Of a stretch of DNA of 64,000 bases, positions 42,621 through 51,429 are shown one piece after another. A program made the position numbers and the translations under genes. Where the stretch lies: the NCBI GenBank assembly GCA_964483245.1, contig CAZABP010000012.1, forward strand, positions 31,782 through 95,781, written 5' to 3'. Source of the DNA: CAZABP01 sp964483245 (GTDB taxonomy: Bacteria; Planctomycetota; UBA1135; UBA2386). Numbering within the stretch: position 1 is the stretch's first letter; each line of letters begins with the position of its first letter. Below the pieces are notes generated by a model. That model made no database searches. It was not told where the DNA came from and saw only the letters and a list, made by a program, of their open reading frames with translations.

Positions 42621-43760
42621 TCACCGGCTGACGACGGCATCGAGTGGCGCCAGCAACGGGATGTGCTCGCTCGCGATCTTGATCGCCACCAACAGCGGCA
42701 CCGCCAGCAGCGCGCCCGGGATCCCCCACATCCACGAGATCAGCAGCAGCCAGATGAACAGTGCCACCGGACTGATCGCGAGGCGGCGGCCGACGATCAA
42801 CGGCGTCAGCAGCAGACCTTCGAGGGCATTCAGCAGGAAATACGCCAGCGGCGGCAGCGCGATCTCGCCCAACGTGTCGAACGTCAGCAGCGCGACGGCG
42901 GCGACGACGACGATCCCGACCGTGGGACCGATGTAGGGCACGAAGTTCAGCAACCCGGCCAGCACGCCCCACAGCGCGGGATTCGGCATTCCGAGCAGCC
43001 ACAGCACGCCGCCGACCGCGAGGCCGAGCCCGACGTTGATCGTCATCACGATCATCAGGTAGCGGCCCACGTCGGTCTCGATCGCACGCACCGTCGTGAC
43101 CACGGCCTTCTTGTCCTGCAGGCGCGGGGTCGCGCCGACCACCTTGTTCAGCAGCACTTCGTCGGTCGCCAACATGAAGTACAGCAGCACCAGCGTCATG
43201 ACCACGCTGACGACGAACATCCAGGCGCCGGAGAACAGCTGTCCGAGCAACGTCTGGCGCCCGGCGACTTCGACCGGCACCGGCTTCTGCGTCGTCTCCT
43301 CGGCGTTGTTGGCGATCTTCTCGATCTTCTCGGTGACCTCGCTGACCTTCTCGATCGGCTCGCGCAGGCTCGCGATCTTGCGCTCGATCTCCGGCAGCTC
43401 TTCCGGCAGCTGGGTCACCCACTTGGCCGCGGGACCGGTCAGTTCGTAGATCCCGTAGGCCAGCACCGCGGTGAGGCCGGCGAGCACGACCGCCGAGCCG
43501 ATGCCGATCGGCACGCCGAGCCGGTCCAACCGCCGCACGATCGGGGCGAGCGCGACCTTCAGCAGCCACGCGAAGCAGATCGGCACGAGGACCGGCTTGG
43601 CGAAGTAGATCGCCGAGAACGTCGCGAGCAGCGCGACGATCGCCATGAAGAACCGTCCCGGCGGCGTCGCGCGCCCGCGGATCACGGAGTCGGTCAGCTC
43701 CTGGGCCGCCGCCGCTTCGGCCGCTTCGTGCGCGGCGCGTGGATCGGGCTGCGGGTCCAT
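42621..43760 (-). CDS. AI-2E family transporter
   Basis: 379 aa from the ATG at 43760 (MDPQPDPRAAHEAAEAAAAQ); in-frame starts at 43799 and 43829 are possible. The AI-2E/PerM plan is visible: helices 1-2 around FFMAIVALLATFSAIYFAKP, a soluble amphipathic region rich in EKVSEVTEKIEKI, then five further helices with GVLAGLLNFVPYIGPTVG, the signature block, and a C-terminal pair. Members export AI-2 or act as ion antiporters; the substrate is unknown. Located in the inner membrane. Confidence 0.9.
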   Translation of the reverse strand: MDPQPDPRAAHEAAEAAAAQELTDSVIRGRATPPGRFFMAIVALLATFSAIYFAKPVLVPICFAWLLKVALAPIVRRLDRLGVPIGIGSAVVLAGLTAVLAYGIYELTGPAAKWVTQLPEELPEIERKIASLREPIEKVSEVTEKIEKIANNAEETTQKPVPVEVAGRQTLLGQLFSGAWMFVVSVVMTLVLLYFMLATDEVLLNKVVGATPRLQDKKAVVTTVRAIETDVGRYLMIVMTINVGLGLAVGGVLWLLGMPNPALWGVLAGLLNFVPYIGPTVGIVVVAAVALLTFDTLGEIALPPLAYFLLNALEGLLLTPLIVGRRLAISPVALFIWLLLISWMWGIPGALLAVPLLVAIKIASEHIPLLAPLDAVVSR

Positions 43761-43940
43761 CGCCTGCGGCGACAGCAAGCGGCATACCGGTACGCGCATC
43801 GGTGCCGGCCATGCCGATGGCAGCGGCATCGTGGCGGAGGCGCCTGACGTGGCGGCGGCAGGCTAGACTGCGCGGCCCCCGGTCCGCACCACCTCGCGGG
43901 CCGACCTCACATCAGTCGTAACCCCCAACGAGGGAAACCC

Positions 43941-44984
43941 ATGTCCATGCGCACGCTGCTCGGCGCGCTGGCGATCTGCCAGCTCGCGACGGCCCAGGCT
44001 CTGATCTACACGCCTGCGCCGTATGCCCACCACGAGGGCAACAACTCGACCGGCTACCCGATCGGGTACCAGACCTACACGAAGATGAGCTACCAGCAGA
44101 TCCACGGTGGTCTGCCGGCGGCACCGGCGCCGATCAAGCGCCTGACGTTCCGTCCCAAGGGCACGAGTGCCAGCCACGCCGCCTACACCGTCAACGTCAC
44201 GCTGAAGCTCGGCCTCGGCGGTCCGGCACCGGACAGCGCGACGTCGAACTACGCCAGCAACCTCGGCCCGAATCCGGTTGCAGTGCTGACGACGGCGAAC
44301 GTCAACATCCCCGCCTACACCGCGACCGGCGCGGCGCCGGGGCCGTACATCTACGGCTTCCCGTTCCCGGCGCCGTTCGTCTACGACGGGTCCGGTACGC
44401 TGTGCTGGGATCTGCGCGTGCACAGCCACACGTACGTCGGCGCCACGCTGAGCTTCGATCTGTACGGCACGCACGCGGGCGTCGTGCTGCGTCCGGGCGG
44501 ACGCGGCTGCACCGCGAGCGGGAAGTCGGTTCCTGCCCTGCTGGCCGGCACGTACTCCGCGCCGAACCTGAGCGTGAACTGCACCAACCTGAACGACAAC
44601 CTGCCGACCGCGCTGCTAGTCGGACTCAGCTCCACGCAGCTGGTGCCGAACGTGCCGCTGCCGCTCGATCTGACTGCAGCCGGGGCGCCGTGCGCATTGC
44701 GCAACGACCTCGTGCTCGTCGTCCCGGGCACCGTCACCGGGGGGACCGCAACCTGGCAGGGCACGCTCGGCGCCACCGCGCCCGACAACACTGCGCTGTT
44801 CATGCAGGTGATGTCGCTCGATCAGCAGGCCAACAAGCTGGGCATCGTGCTGTCCAACGGCCTCGCGATGATCTGGCCGTGGACCAAGCGTCCCGTGATC
44901 CGCAACTGGACCACCAACAACGATGCCGCCACGACCGGCAGCCTGCAGCTGACGTACGGTCTCGTCACCGAGCTAGGGCTCTGA
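43941..44984 (+). CDS. Secreted protein of unknown function
   Basis: 347 aa with a signal peptide (MRTLLGALAICQLATAQA). The mature protein is Tyr/Asn/Thr-rich and beta-predicted (YAHHEGNNSTGYPIGYQTYT near the start), with WPWTKRPVIRNW near the end. It resembles other abundant secreted proteins of planctomycete-like genomes, but no domain is assignable. A strong ribosome site, GAGGGAAACCC, precedes the ATG, unlike most genes here, suggesting high expression. A possible -10 (TAGACT, 43864-43869) gives a leader of about 65 bases. Confidence 0.72.
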   Translation: MSMRTLLGALAICQLATAQALIYTPAPYAHHEGNNSTGYPIGYQTYTKMSYQQIHGGLPAAPAPIKRLTFRPKGTSASHAAYTVNVTLKLGLGGPAPDSATSNYASNLGPNPVAVLTTANVNIPAYTATGAAPGPYIYGFPFPAPFVYDGSGTLCWDLRVHSHTYVGATLSFDLYGTHAGVVLRPGGRGCTASGKSVPALLAGTYSAPNLSVNCTNLNDNLPTALLVGLSSTQLVPNVPLPLDLTAAGAPCALRNDLVLVVPGTVTGGTATWQGTLGATAPDNTALFMQVMSLDQQANKLGIVLSNGLAMIWPWTKRPVIRNWTTNNDAATTGSLQLTYGLVTELGL

Positions 44985-44988
44985 GCAG

Positions 44989-45015
44989 TACCGAAGGGGT
45001 CAGACCCCTTCGGTA
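44989..45015. terminator. 12-bp inverted repeat between convergent genes
   Basis: A perfect stem, TACCGAAGGGGT with ACCCCTTCGGTA, loop CAG, begins 5 bases after the secreted-protein stop and covers the stop codon of the convergent DUF421 gene. No T-tract. The symmetry and position fit a bidirectional terminator. Confidence 0.6.
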
Positions 45016-45539
45016 TCCCTGAGCGGCGTGCGGACGCCGGCGAGATCCAGCTCGCCGGCGCCCGCCTCGCGGCCGACGACCGAGAACGAGCCGTCGGACT
45101 CGAGGATGACCGCCTCGGCTGCGGCCAGATCCGGCAATCCGGCCGAGCGCACGGCGGCGGCGAGCTCGGCCTCGGTCACACGCGAGTGCCGCAACGCCTC
45201 GGGGAGCGGGCTCCCCCGGTGCACGAGGAGCGTCGGCTCGCCGGTCACGAGCCGGCGCATCCACGCCGCGCGCACGCTCGACCAGGTGATCAGGTACTGC
45301 AGCCCGATCAACAGCGCGAACGCGAGCAGCCCCTGCGCCAGCGCGACGTCCTTGGAGACCAGGATCGAAGCGAGCGTCGAGCCGAGCGCGACCGTGACGA
45401 CGAAGTCGAACGCGTTCATCTTCGACAGCGTCCGCTTGCCGGAGCAGCGCAGCAGCAGGATCAGGCCGACGTAGGCGAGCACGCCGATCAGCCCGGTCCG
45501 CAGCAGCACGGACCACTCGTCGAAGAAGAGGCGCTCCAT
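45000..45539 (-). CDS. DUF421 (YetF-like) membrane protein
   Basis: 179 aa from ATG 45539 (MERLFFDEWSVLLRTGLIGV); sequence further upstream is not protein-like. Three membrane helices (about 15-85) carry the DUF421 block KRTLSKMNAFDFVVTVALGS, followed by the cytoplasmic domain with PTLLVHRGSPLPEALRHSRV and TEAELAAAVRSAG. The family, which includes the YetF proteins, is of uncertain molecular function in the cell membrane, with roles reported around spores and stress in Bacillus. Confidence 0.9.
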   Translation of the reverse strand: MERLFFDEWSVLLRTGLIGVLAYVGLILLLRCSGKRTLSKMNAFDFVVTVALGSTLASILVSKDVALAQGLLAFALLIGLQYLITWSSVRAAWMRRLVTGEPTLLVHRGSPLPEALRHSRVTEAELAAAVRSAGLPDLAAAEAVILESDGSFSVVGREAGAGELDLAGVRTPLRDTEGV

Positions 45540-45790
45540 CGTCAGCACGCGCGGGCAGCCGCGCGAAAGACCGCCGCGTAGGTCGCTGCGCGTTGCGACG
45601 CCATGCGATCTGCGTGCAGGTTTTGCAGTGCAGCATGGCTCGCGCATGTGCGAGCGGAGCGCAGCGCAGGCGCAGACGCGCCGGGAACGCGCATCCCGCG
45701 CGGATGCCGACCGGAGGCGGCGTCGGCACGCGGCTTGCTTTCCCCTGCGAGCGCACGCAACTGCTTCTCCACCCGCCACATCCGAGTCCG

Positions 45791-46597
45791 ATGCGATCCA
45801 TCTTCCTCAGCGTTCCGCTCTTGTTCGCCATCGCCGGCTGCGAGACCCCCAACTCCGACGCCCCCCATATCCGTGAGGGGTGGCTCGCCTATGTGCCGGA
45901 GTCGCGTCTCAACGAGCTGGACCAGTTCCGCCAACGGCGCAGTGAGCTGAACCAGCAGCTCGCCGCCGCCGAACGGGATCTCGATGAGATCCAGAGCCAT
46001 GTCGAGATGGCCGACCGCAACGTCGACATGCTCGAGATGCGGGTCAACGAGGCCGAGAATCAATCCAACCACGCGAAGAAGTACGGGACCCACGACGAGT
46101 ACCGCACCGCGCAGGACAAGCTGGCCGAACGCGAAGCCGCATTGCGTCTGGGACGCGTCAAGCACGAGTACTACGACGTCATCACCGAGCTCGCGCGCCG
46201 CCGCATCGACCTGCTGCGCGAGCGCGTCGACCTCGCCGATGCGCGCTATGAGCTCGCGAAGGCGCGCGCGATCAGCGAGCTGGACCGTCCGATCGCCGAG
46301 GAGGTGGCGCTGAACGAGCACCGCCAGGAGGTCATGCTGCAGGCCGACGCAGTCGAACGCGCGCGCGTCGAAGCGCTGGTCGCGCGGGAGCGCGTGCGCC
46401 TGCTCGCCGAGATGGTCGGGCAACGCCGCGACAGCGTGCCAGAGGATCTGCGCACCGCGCAGATCGAGCCGATGGACAGCCTGTTCCTGTCGAACGCCTA
46501 CGAAGACGAAGAGCTCAGGCTCGAGGACGGCGAGCTCCGCTCGGTCCAGGGCCGCGCGAGCAGCGAGGCTTCGATGCGCGAGGCGGCGAAGCGCTGA
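45791..46597 (+). CDS. Coiled-coil lipoprotein
   Basis: 268 aa. The signal ends in a lipobox LLFAIAGC with Cys17, so lipid anchoring is expected. The mature part is almost entirely charged heptad-like helix (LDQFRQRRSELNQQLAAAER, VEMADRNVDMLEMRVNEAEN, ELARRRIDLLRERVDLADAR), indicating a long coiled coil, as in periplasmic stalk or scaffold proteins. No enzyme motif. The ATG at 45791 starts the signal peptide; the frame extends 66 codons upstream without homology. Transcribed alone. Confidence 0.78.
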   Translation: MRSIFLSVPLLFAIAGCETPNSDAPHIREGWLAYVPESRLNELDQFRQRRSELNQQLAAAERDLDEIQSHVEMADRNVDMLEMRVNEAENQSNHAKKYGTHDEYRTAQDKLAEREAALRLGRVKHEYYDVITELARRRIDLLRERVDLADARYELAKARAISELDRPIAEEVALNEHRQEVMLQADAVERARVEALVARERVRLLAEMVGQRRDSVPEDLRTAQIEPMDSLFLSNAYEDEELRLEDGELRSVQGRASSEASMREAAKR

Positions 46598-46691
46598 GCC
46601 GCGGTCCGGCAGCGGTCTCGTCGCGAGGCGCGACCAGGTTCGGCACGCCCGGCAGCCGGCCGCACGCAGCGGGGACCCGGCAACAGACGCT

Positions 46692-47744
46692 TCAGCCCCT
46701 GAGCGCCTGCTCGTGCGCGAGCAGCCAGTGCTTGCGCGCGAGCCCGCCACCGTAGCCACCGAGCGTGCCGTCCTTCGCGACGACGCGGTGGCACGGCACC
46801 AGCAGCGCGACCCGGTTGGCACCGTTCGCAGCCCCGACTGCGCGCACGGCGCCCGGCACCCCGAGCGCCACCGCGATCTGCTCGTACGACCGCGTCTCGC
46901 CGGCCGGGATCTGCTGCAACGCCGCCCAGACCCGGCGTTGGAACTCCGTGCCGCGCAGGACCAACGGCCCCGTGAACTCACGCCGCGTGCCGGCGAAGTA
47001 CTCCGCGAGCTCCGCGCCCAGCCGCCGCAGGTGCGCGTTCGTCCCCGGCAGCACCGGCCCGCGGAACCACCGCTGCATCCGTGCGAGCTGGCGCGCGAGT
47101 CGTGCGGGCAGGCCGAACTCGAGCAGGCAGATCCCCTCTGCGGTCGCCGCCGCAACGAGCAGCCCGAGCGGCGAGGGCCACGACTCCCACAACACCGGCT
47201 CGGCGCGCTCGCCGAGCGCGCCGCGCACCGGCGGCGCGCCGAACGCGCGCACGAATGCGTCGCGGAATCCACTGTGCGAGTCGAACCCGCTGTCCAGGAT
47301 CACGTCGTCGAGCCGCTCGCCGCGCTGCAGCTGCTGCCAGCTCCGCGCCAGCCGGCGCTCGCGCGCGTATTGCTGGAACGTCGTGCCGAAGTGGCGGCGG
47401 AACCACCGCCTCACCGTGCCAGGGTCCAGTCCACGCGCGGCGAGATCCGCATCGCGCAGCCGCAGCTCCGGATCCTGCTCGAGCTCCGCCAGCATGGCCT
47501 CCACCCATGCCGGACGCTCCTGCTCCAGCGGCTGGCAGCGCAGACACGGTCGATAGCCGGCGCGCTGCGCGCTGGCCGCGTCCGCGAAGTACTCGACGTT
47601 CTCCGGACGCGCCCGCCGCGCCGGGCAGGTCGGCCGGCAGAACACCCCGGTCGTGCGGACCGCGAACAGGAACAGTCCGTCGTACGCCGCATCACGCTTC
47701 TGCACGGCGAGCTGCATCTCGGCTGCCGTCGGCATGTTGGTCAT
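46692..47744 (-). CDS. ada: Ada-type DNA alkylation repair protein and regulator
   Basis: 350 aa from ATG 47744. Domain 1 (about 12-85): Ada zinc/phosphotriester domain with FCRPTCPARRARPENVEYF and YRPCLRCQP supplying four Cys. Domain 2 (about 90-180): AraC-type helix-turn-helix (LDPGTVRRWFRRHFGTTFQQ, SGFDSHSGFRDAFVRAFGA). Domain 3 (about 190-350): O6-alkylguanine methyltransferase with GTEFQRRVWAALQQIPAGET and the active-site LVPCHRVVAKDGTLGGYGGG. It repairs alkylated DNA and, when methylated, activates its own regulon. Transcribed alone on the minus strand. Confidence 0.95.
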   Translation of the reverse strand: MTNMPTAAEMQLAVQKRDAAYDGLFLFAVRTTGVFCRPTCPARRARPENVEYFADAASAQRAGYRPCLRCQPLEQERPAWVEAMLAELEQDPELRLRDADLAARGLDPGTVRRWFRRHFGTTFQQYARERRLARSWQQLQRGERLDDVILDSGFDSHSGFRDAFVRAFGAPPVRGALGERAEPVLWESWPSPLGLLVAAATAEGICLLEFGLPARLARQLARMQRWFRGPVLPGTNAHLRRLGAELAEYFAGTRREFTGPLVLRGTEFQRRVWAALQQIPAGETRSYEQIAVALGVPGAVRAVGAANGANRVALLVPCHRVVAKDGTLGGYGGGLARKHWLLAHEQALRG

Positions 47745-47816
47745 GCACGGGATCCTGGGCAGCGCCGCCACGGCCTGCCACCGCATTCCGGGCGCCGAAT
47801 CCCGGGCGTCACGCGC

Positions 47817-48320
47817 CTACGCCTTGGCGCTGCCCAGCCGCTGCCGCAGGTAGTCGGCGACGTCGCGCAGGAACCGGTGCACCGAAGCCTCGGCGATCCG
47901 ATGCCCGAGCATCGCGTCGACCGCGGCGCCGAGCGGGCCGAGCGGAACCTCGTAGGTCCCGAGGAAGTCGAGCTGCGTCTCGGTCGGCGTCAGCGGATAG
48001 ACCGCGAGCTCCGCCTCCATGACCGGAAACAACCGCGGCGACTTGCTCGCCTTCCAGGCGAACCGGATCCGCGTCGACGGCGCAGTCTTGGCACCGCGCG
48101 GCGTCTGCTCGGTCCCGTGCACCTGGATCGTCACGTCGGTGCCGACTTCGACGCCGGCGATGCTGGCGCGCAGCTCGGCGACGACCGCCTCGGCGCGCGA
48201 GGTCGCGGCCTTGGTCGCGTCGTGGAACACCTTGCCGGTGTCGCGCACGAGCAGGTCGCGCACCGGCTCGTAGCCGAAGTTCACGTATTCGAACGTCCGG
48301 ATCTCGCGTCCCTTGGACAT
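47817..48320 (-). CDS. SRPBCC/START-like hypothetical protein
   Basis: 167 aa. The sequence has the alternating strand pattern of SRPBCC ligand-binding folds (TDVTIQVHGTEQTPRG, MEAELAVYPLTPTETQLDFLGTY) and an amphipathic C-terminal helix (HRFLRDVADYLRQRL), but no family signature I can name firmly. It is the last gene of the minus-strand succinate dehydrogenase operon, 4 bases after the preceding gene. A cytoplasmic location is likely. Confidence 0.7.
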   Translation of the reverse strand: MSKGREIRTFEYVNFGYEPVRDLLVRDTGKVFHDATKAATSRAEAVVAELRASIAGVEVGTDVTIQVHGTEQTPRGAKTAPSTRIRFAWKASKSPRLFPVMEAELAVYPLTPTETQLDFLGTYEVPLGPLGAAVDAMLGHRIAEASVHRFLRDVADYLRQRLGSAKA

Positions 48321-48324
48321 GGTC

Positions 48325-48837
48325 TCACTCCAGCAGCTCCGGGTTGTACCCCTCAGGTTCGATCGGCCGGATGTCGCCGTGCTGCATGATCATCCGCGCG
48401 CAGCTGTTCCAGCGCAGGCGCGCCGAGTCGTTGCCCTGCGGACTCAGCGGCTCCGCCTGCTCGTAGTGCCGCATCGCGCGCAGCAGCCACGAATGCGCGA
48501 GTCCCCCACCCTGCGGTGAGCGCGCGCCGTAGTGCGCCTTCGCGCGCCGCTCGCACAGGATCCCCTCGTAGTAGCTGCGCTCGAACGGATCCTGCAGCGC
48601 TGCAAGCGCTTGCTTCGCTTCGTTCCAGGTGCGCGTCAGGTCGCGCGCGAACTGGTCGGACAGGCACAGCAGCAGCCCGATCCGTGCCTCGTGATGATCG
48701 GGGGCCGCGCGCAGGATGTCGCGGCAGATGCTCTCGGCCTCCTCCGGCTCGTTCAGCAGCCGGTAGCGCTCCATCTTCTGGATCGCGCCGGCGACCGCCT
48801 CGGGGGCGATCTTCTTGAGTTCGAACGAGTCGGTCAT
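48325..48837 (-). CDS. Conserved-looking TPR-like protein in the sdh operon
   Basis: 170 aa. A helical repeat character is visible (NEPEEAESICRDILRAAPDH followed by HEARIGLLLCLSDQ, and LHSWLLRAMRHYEQ-like helices), suggesting two or three TPR-like units. No catalytic motif. Its ATG overlaps the sdhB stop by 4 bases, so it is translationally coupled and may help assemble or regulate the dehydrogenase; that role is inferred from position. Confidence 0.75.
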   Translation of the reverse strand: MTDSFELKKIAPEAVAGAIQKMERYRLLNEPEEAESICRDILRAAPDHHEARIGLLLCLSDQFARDLTRTWNEAKQALAALQDPFERSYYEGILCERRAKAHYGARSPQGGGLAHSWLLRAMRHYEQAEPLSPQGNDSARLRWNSCARMIMQHGDIRPIEPEGYNPELLE

Positions 48838-49601
48838 CCGGAGTCCTGCTCCTGTTCCTTGCGGCCGAACAGCTTCCGCCACAGCACCTTCAGCGGATCG
48901 TAGAACCGGTCGGCGACGCGCTCCTTCAGCGGGATGATCGCGTTGTCGGTGATCGTGATGTGCTCGGGGCAGACGACCGTGCAGCACTTCGTGATGTTGC
49001 AGAAGCCGATCCCGCCGGCCTGCTTCAGCTCCGCGGTCCGGTCCTGCGTGTCGAGCGGGTGCATCTCGAGCGCCGCGGCATAGACGAAGAACCGCGGGCC
49101 GATGAATTCGTCGTGCTTGTGGTGTTCGCGCAGCACGTGGCAGACGTCCTGGCACAGGAAACACTCGATGCACTTGCGGAATTCCTGCACCCGGTCGACA
49201 TCCTCCTGGAACACGGTCCAGCTCCCGTCCGGACGGTCCGGCGGCCGCGGCGTGAACTTTCGGATCCCCTGCTTGACGCGGTAGTTCCAGCTCACGTCGG
49301 TGACCAGGTCGCGCAGGACCGGGAACGCCTGCATCGGCTCGAGCGTGACCGGCTGGTCCGGGGGCAGGTCGCTCATCCGCGTCATGCACATCAGCCGCGG
49401 CTTGCCGTTGACCTCGGCCGAGCAGGAGCCGCACTTGCCGGCTTTGCAGTTCCACCGGCAGGCGAGGTCCGGCGCCGACTCCGCCTGGATCCGGTGCACC
49501 GCGTCGAGCACCACCATGCCGGTCGTGATCTCGGTGCGGTACTCGGAGAATTCCCCGCCACCCGGGCCGCCGCGCCAGATCCGGAACGTCACCTTCCCCA
49601 T
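48834..49601 (-). CDS. sdhB: Succinate dehydrogenase/fumarate reductase iron-sulfur subunit
   Basis: 255 aa. The plant-type [2Fe-2S] ligands appear in CRWNCKAGKCGSCSAEVNG with a fourth Cys in RLMCMTRM; the C-terminal 4Fe-4S/3Fe-4S clusters use FRKCIECFLCQDVCHVL and ITKCCTVVCPEHI. It passes electrons from SdhA to quinone. It begins 4 bases after sdhA. The 4-base overlap with the next gene extends the operon. Confidence 0.96.
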   Translation of the reverse strand: MGKVTFRIWRGGPGGGEFSEYRTEITTGMVVLDAVHRIQAESAPDLACRWNCKAGKCGSCSAEVNGKPRLMCMTRMSDLPPDQPVTLEPMQAFPVLRDLVTDVSWNYRVKQGIRKFTPRPPDRPDGSWTVFQEDVDRVQEFRKCIECFLCQDVCHVLREHHKHDEFIGPRFFVYAAALEMHPLDTQDRTAELKQAGGIGFCNITKCCTVVCPEHITITDNAIIPLKERVADRFYDPLKVLWRKLFGRKEQEQDSG

Positions 49602-49605
49602 CGGG

Positions 49606-51429
49606 TCACCGATTCGCCTCGACGATCTGTTGCAGGTCCGCAGGCAGCGGCGGGATCTGCTCCGACTCCATGCGCATCCCGCCGTCGGCGCCGCGCCGGA
49701 GCACGAACATCTGCTTGCCGAACGCCGGATCCTTGTCCGGATGGTCCTCGCGGAAGTGCGCGCCGCGGCTCTCGCGCCGCGCGAGCCCCGCGCGCGCCGT
49801 CATCTCGGCGACCAGCAGCAGGTTGCGCAGGTCCATCGCCGTGTGCCAGCCGGGGTTGTATTCGCGGTTGCCGGTCACGCCGACGCGGTCCGCGCGCTCG
49901 CGCAGGCCGGCCACGACCTCGACCGCGCGCGCGAGTTCCTCCTCGTGCCGCACGATGCCGGCCAGCGCCTGCATCTGGTCCTGCAGGTCCGACTGCACCT
50001 GGAACGCGTTCTCGCCGCCACCGCGGTCGAAGAACGACAGCGCCCAGCGCGCCGCCGCTTCGACCTGCGCCTGGTCGATCCGCGCTTCCCCCTCGCGTTT
50101 GGCGAACTGCGCCGCGTACTCCCCCGCGCGCTTGCCGAACACCAGCAGGTCCGACAGCGAGTTGCCGCCGAGCCGGTTGGCGCCGTGCAGCCCGGCCGCG
50201 CATTCGCCGGCTGCGAACAGGCCCGGCACCGTCGACATCTGCGTGTCGCCGTCCACGCGCACGCCGCCCATCACATAGTGCGTCGTCGGCCCGACCTCCA
50301 TCGGCTCCTTCGTGATGTCGATGCCAGCCAGCTCCTTGAACTGGTGGTACATGCTCGGGAGCTTGCGCCGGATGTGCTCGGGCGCGTTCGGCAGCTTCTG
50401 CGCGATCCACGAGATGTCGAGGAACACGCCGCCGTGCGGGCTGCCGCGCCCTTCGCGAACCTCGCGCATGATGCAGCGCGCGACGTGGTCGCGCGTCAGC
50501 AGCTCCGGCGGCCGGCGCGCCTGCTTGTCCCCTTGCGTGTAGCGCCAGCCCTCTTCCGGGTCGGCCGCAGTCTGCGTGCGGTAGTTCTCCGGGATGTCGT
50601 CGAACATGAAGCGCTTGCCGGTCGAGTTGCGCAGCACGCCGCCTTCGCCACGCACCCCTTCGGTCACCAGGATCCCGCGCACGCTCGGCGGCCAGACCAT
50701 CCCCGTCGGATGGAACTGCACGTATTCCATGTCGATGACATCGGCGCCGGCGAGATACGCCAGCGCATGACCGTCGCCGGTGTACTCCCACGAGTTGCTC
50801 GTGATCTGGAACGCGCGCCCGATGCCGCCGGTCGCGAGCACGATCGCGTTGGCGCGGAACAGCCGGAAGTGCCCGCGCTCGCGGTCGTAGGCCAGCGCGC
50901 CGGCGATGCGGTCGCCGTCCTTCAGCAGCTCCACGACCGTGCACTCCATGAACACGTCGAGCCCCTGGTGGATGCCGTGGTCCTGCAGCGTGCGGATCAT
51001 CTCGAGCCCGGTCCGGTCGCCGACGTGCGCCAGGCGCGGGTAGCGGTGCCCGCCGAAGTTGCGCTGCAGGATCCGGCCGTCGCGCGTGCGGTCGAACACC
51101 GCACCCCAGGCCTCCAGCTCGCGCACGCGCGCTGGTGCTTCCTGCGCGTGGAGCTGCGCCATCCGCCAGTTGTTGACGTACTGCCCGCCGCGCATCGTGT
51201 CGGCGAAGTGCGTCTGCCAGGAGTCGCGCTCATCGACATTGGCGAGGGCGGCGGCCATGCCGCCTTCGGCCATGACCGTGTGCGCCTTGCCGAGCAGCGA
51301 CTTGCAGACGAGGCCGACCTTCGCGCCGAGCGCGGACGCTTCGATCGCGGCGCGCAGGCCCGCGCCGCCGGCGCCGATCACCAACACGTCGTGGCGGTGC
51401 TGCCGATCTGGATGGATCTCGACTGACAT
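49606..51429 (-). CDS. sdhA: Succinate dehydrogenase/fumarate reductase flavoprotein subunit
   Basis: 607 aa. FAD-binding GxGxxG region VIGAGGAGLRAAIEA near the N-terminus; HTVMAEGGMAAALAN around the covalent flavin His; active-site region VQFHPTGM and HYVMGGVRVD; and GANRLGGNSLSDLLVFGKRA late in the protein. It oxidises succinate at the cytoplasmic face. The start codon overlaps the membrane-subunit stop (TGATG). The motif layout does not decide between succinate oxidation and fumarate reduction, but an aerobic bd oxidase nearby favours the former. Confidence 0.96.
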   Translation of the reverse strand: MSVEIHPDRQHRHDVLVIGAGGAGLRAAIEASALGAKVGLVCKSLLGKAHTVMAEGGMAAALANVDERDSWQTHFADTMRGGQYVNNWRMAQLHAQEAPARVRELEAWGAVFDRTRDGRILQRNFGGHRYPRLAHVGDRTGLEMIRTLQDHGIHQGLDVFMECTVVELLKDGDRIAGALAYDRERGHFRLFRANAIVLATGGIGRAFQITSNSWEYTGDGHALAYLAGADVIDMEYVQFHPTGMVWPPSVRGILVTEGVRGEGGVLRNSTGKRFMFDDIPENYRTQTAADPEEGWRYTQGDKQARRPPELLTRDHVARCIMREVREGRGSPHGGVFLDISWIAQKLPNAPEHIRRKLPSMYHQFKELAGIDITKEPMEVGPTTHYVMGGVRVDGDTQMSTVPGLFAAGECAAGLHGANRLGGNSLSDLLVFGKRAGEYAAQFAKREGEARIDQAQVEAAARWALSFFDRGGGENAFQVQSDLQDQMQALAGIVRHEEELARAVEVVAGLRERADRVGVTGNREYNPGWHTAMDLRNLLLVAEMTARAGLARRESRGAHFREDHPDKDPAFGKQMFVLRRGADGGMRMESEQIPPLPADLQQIVEANR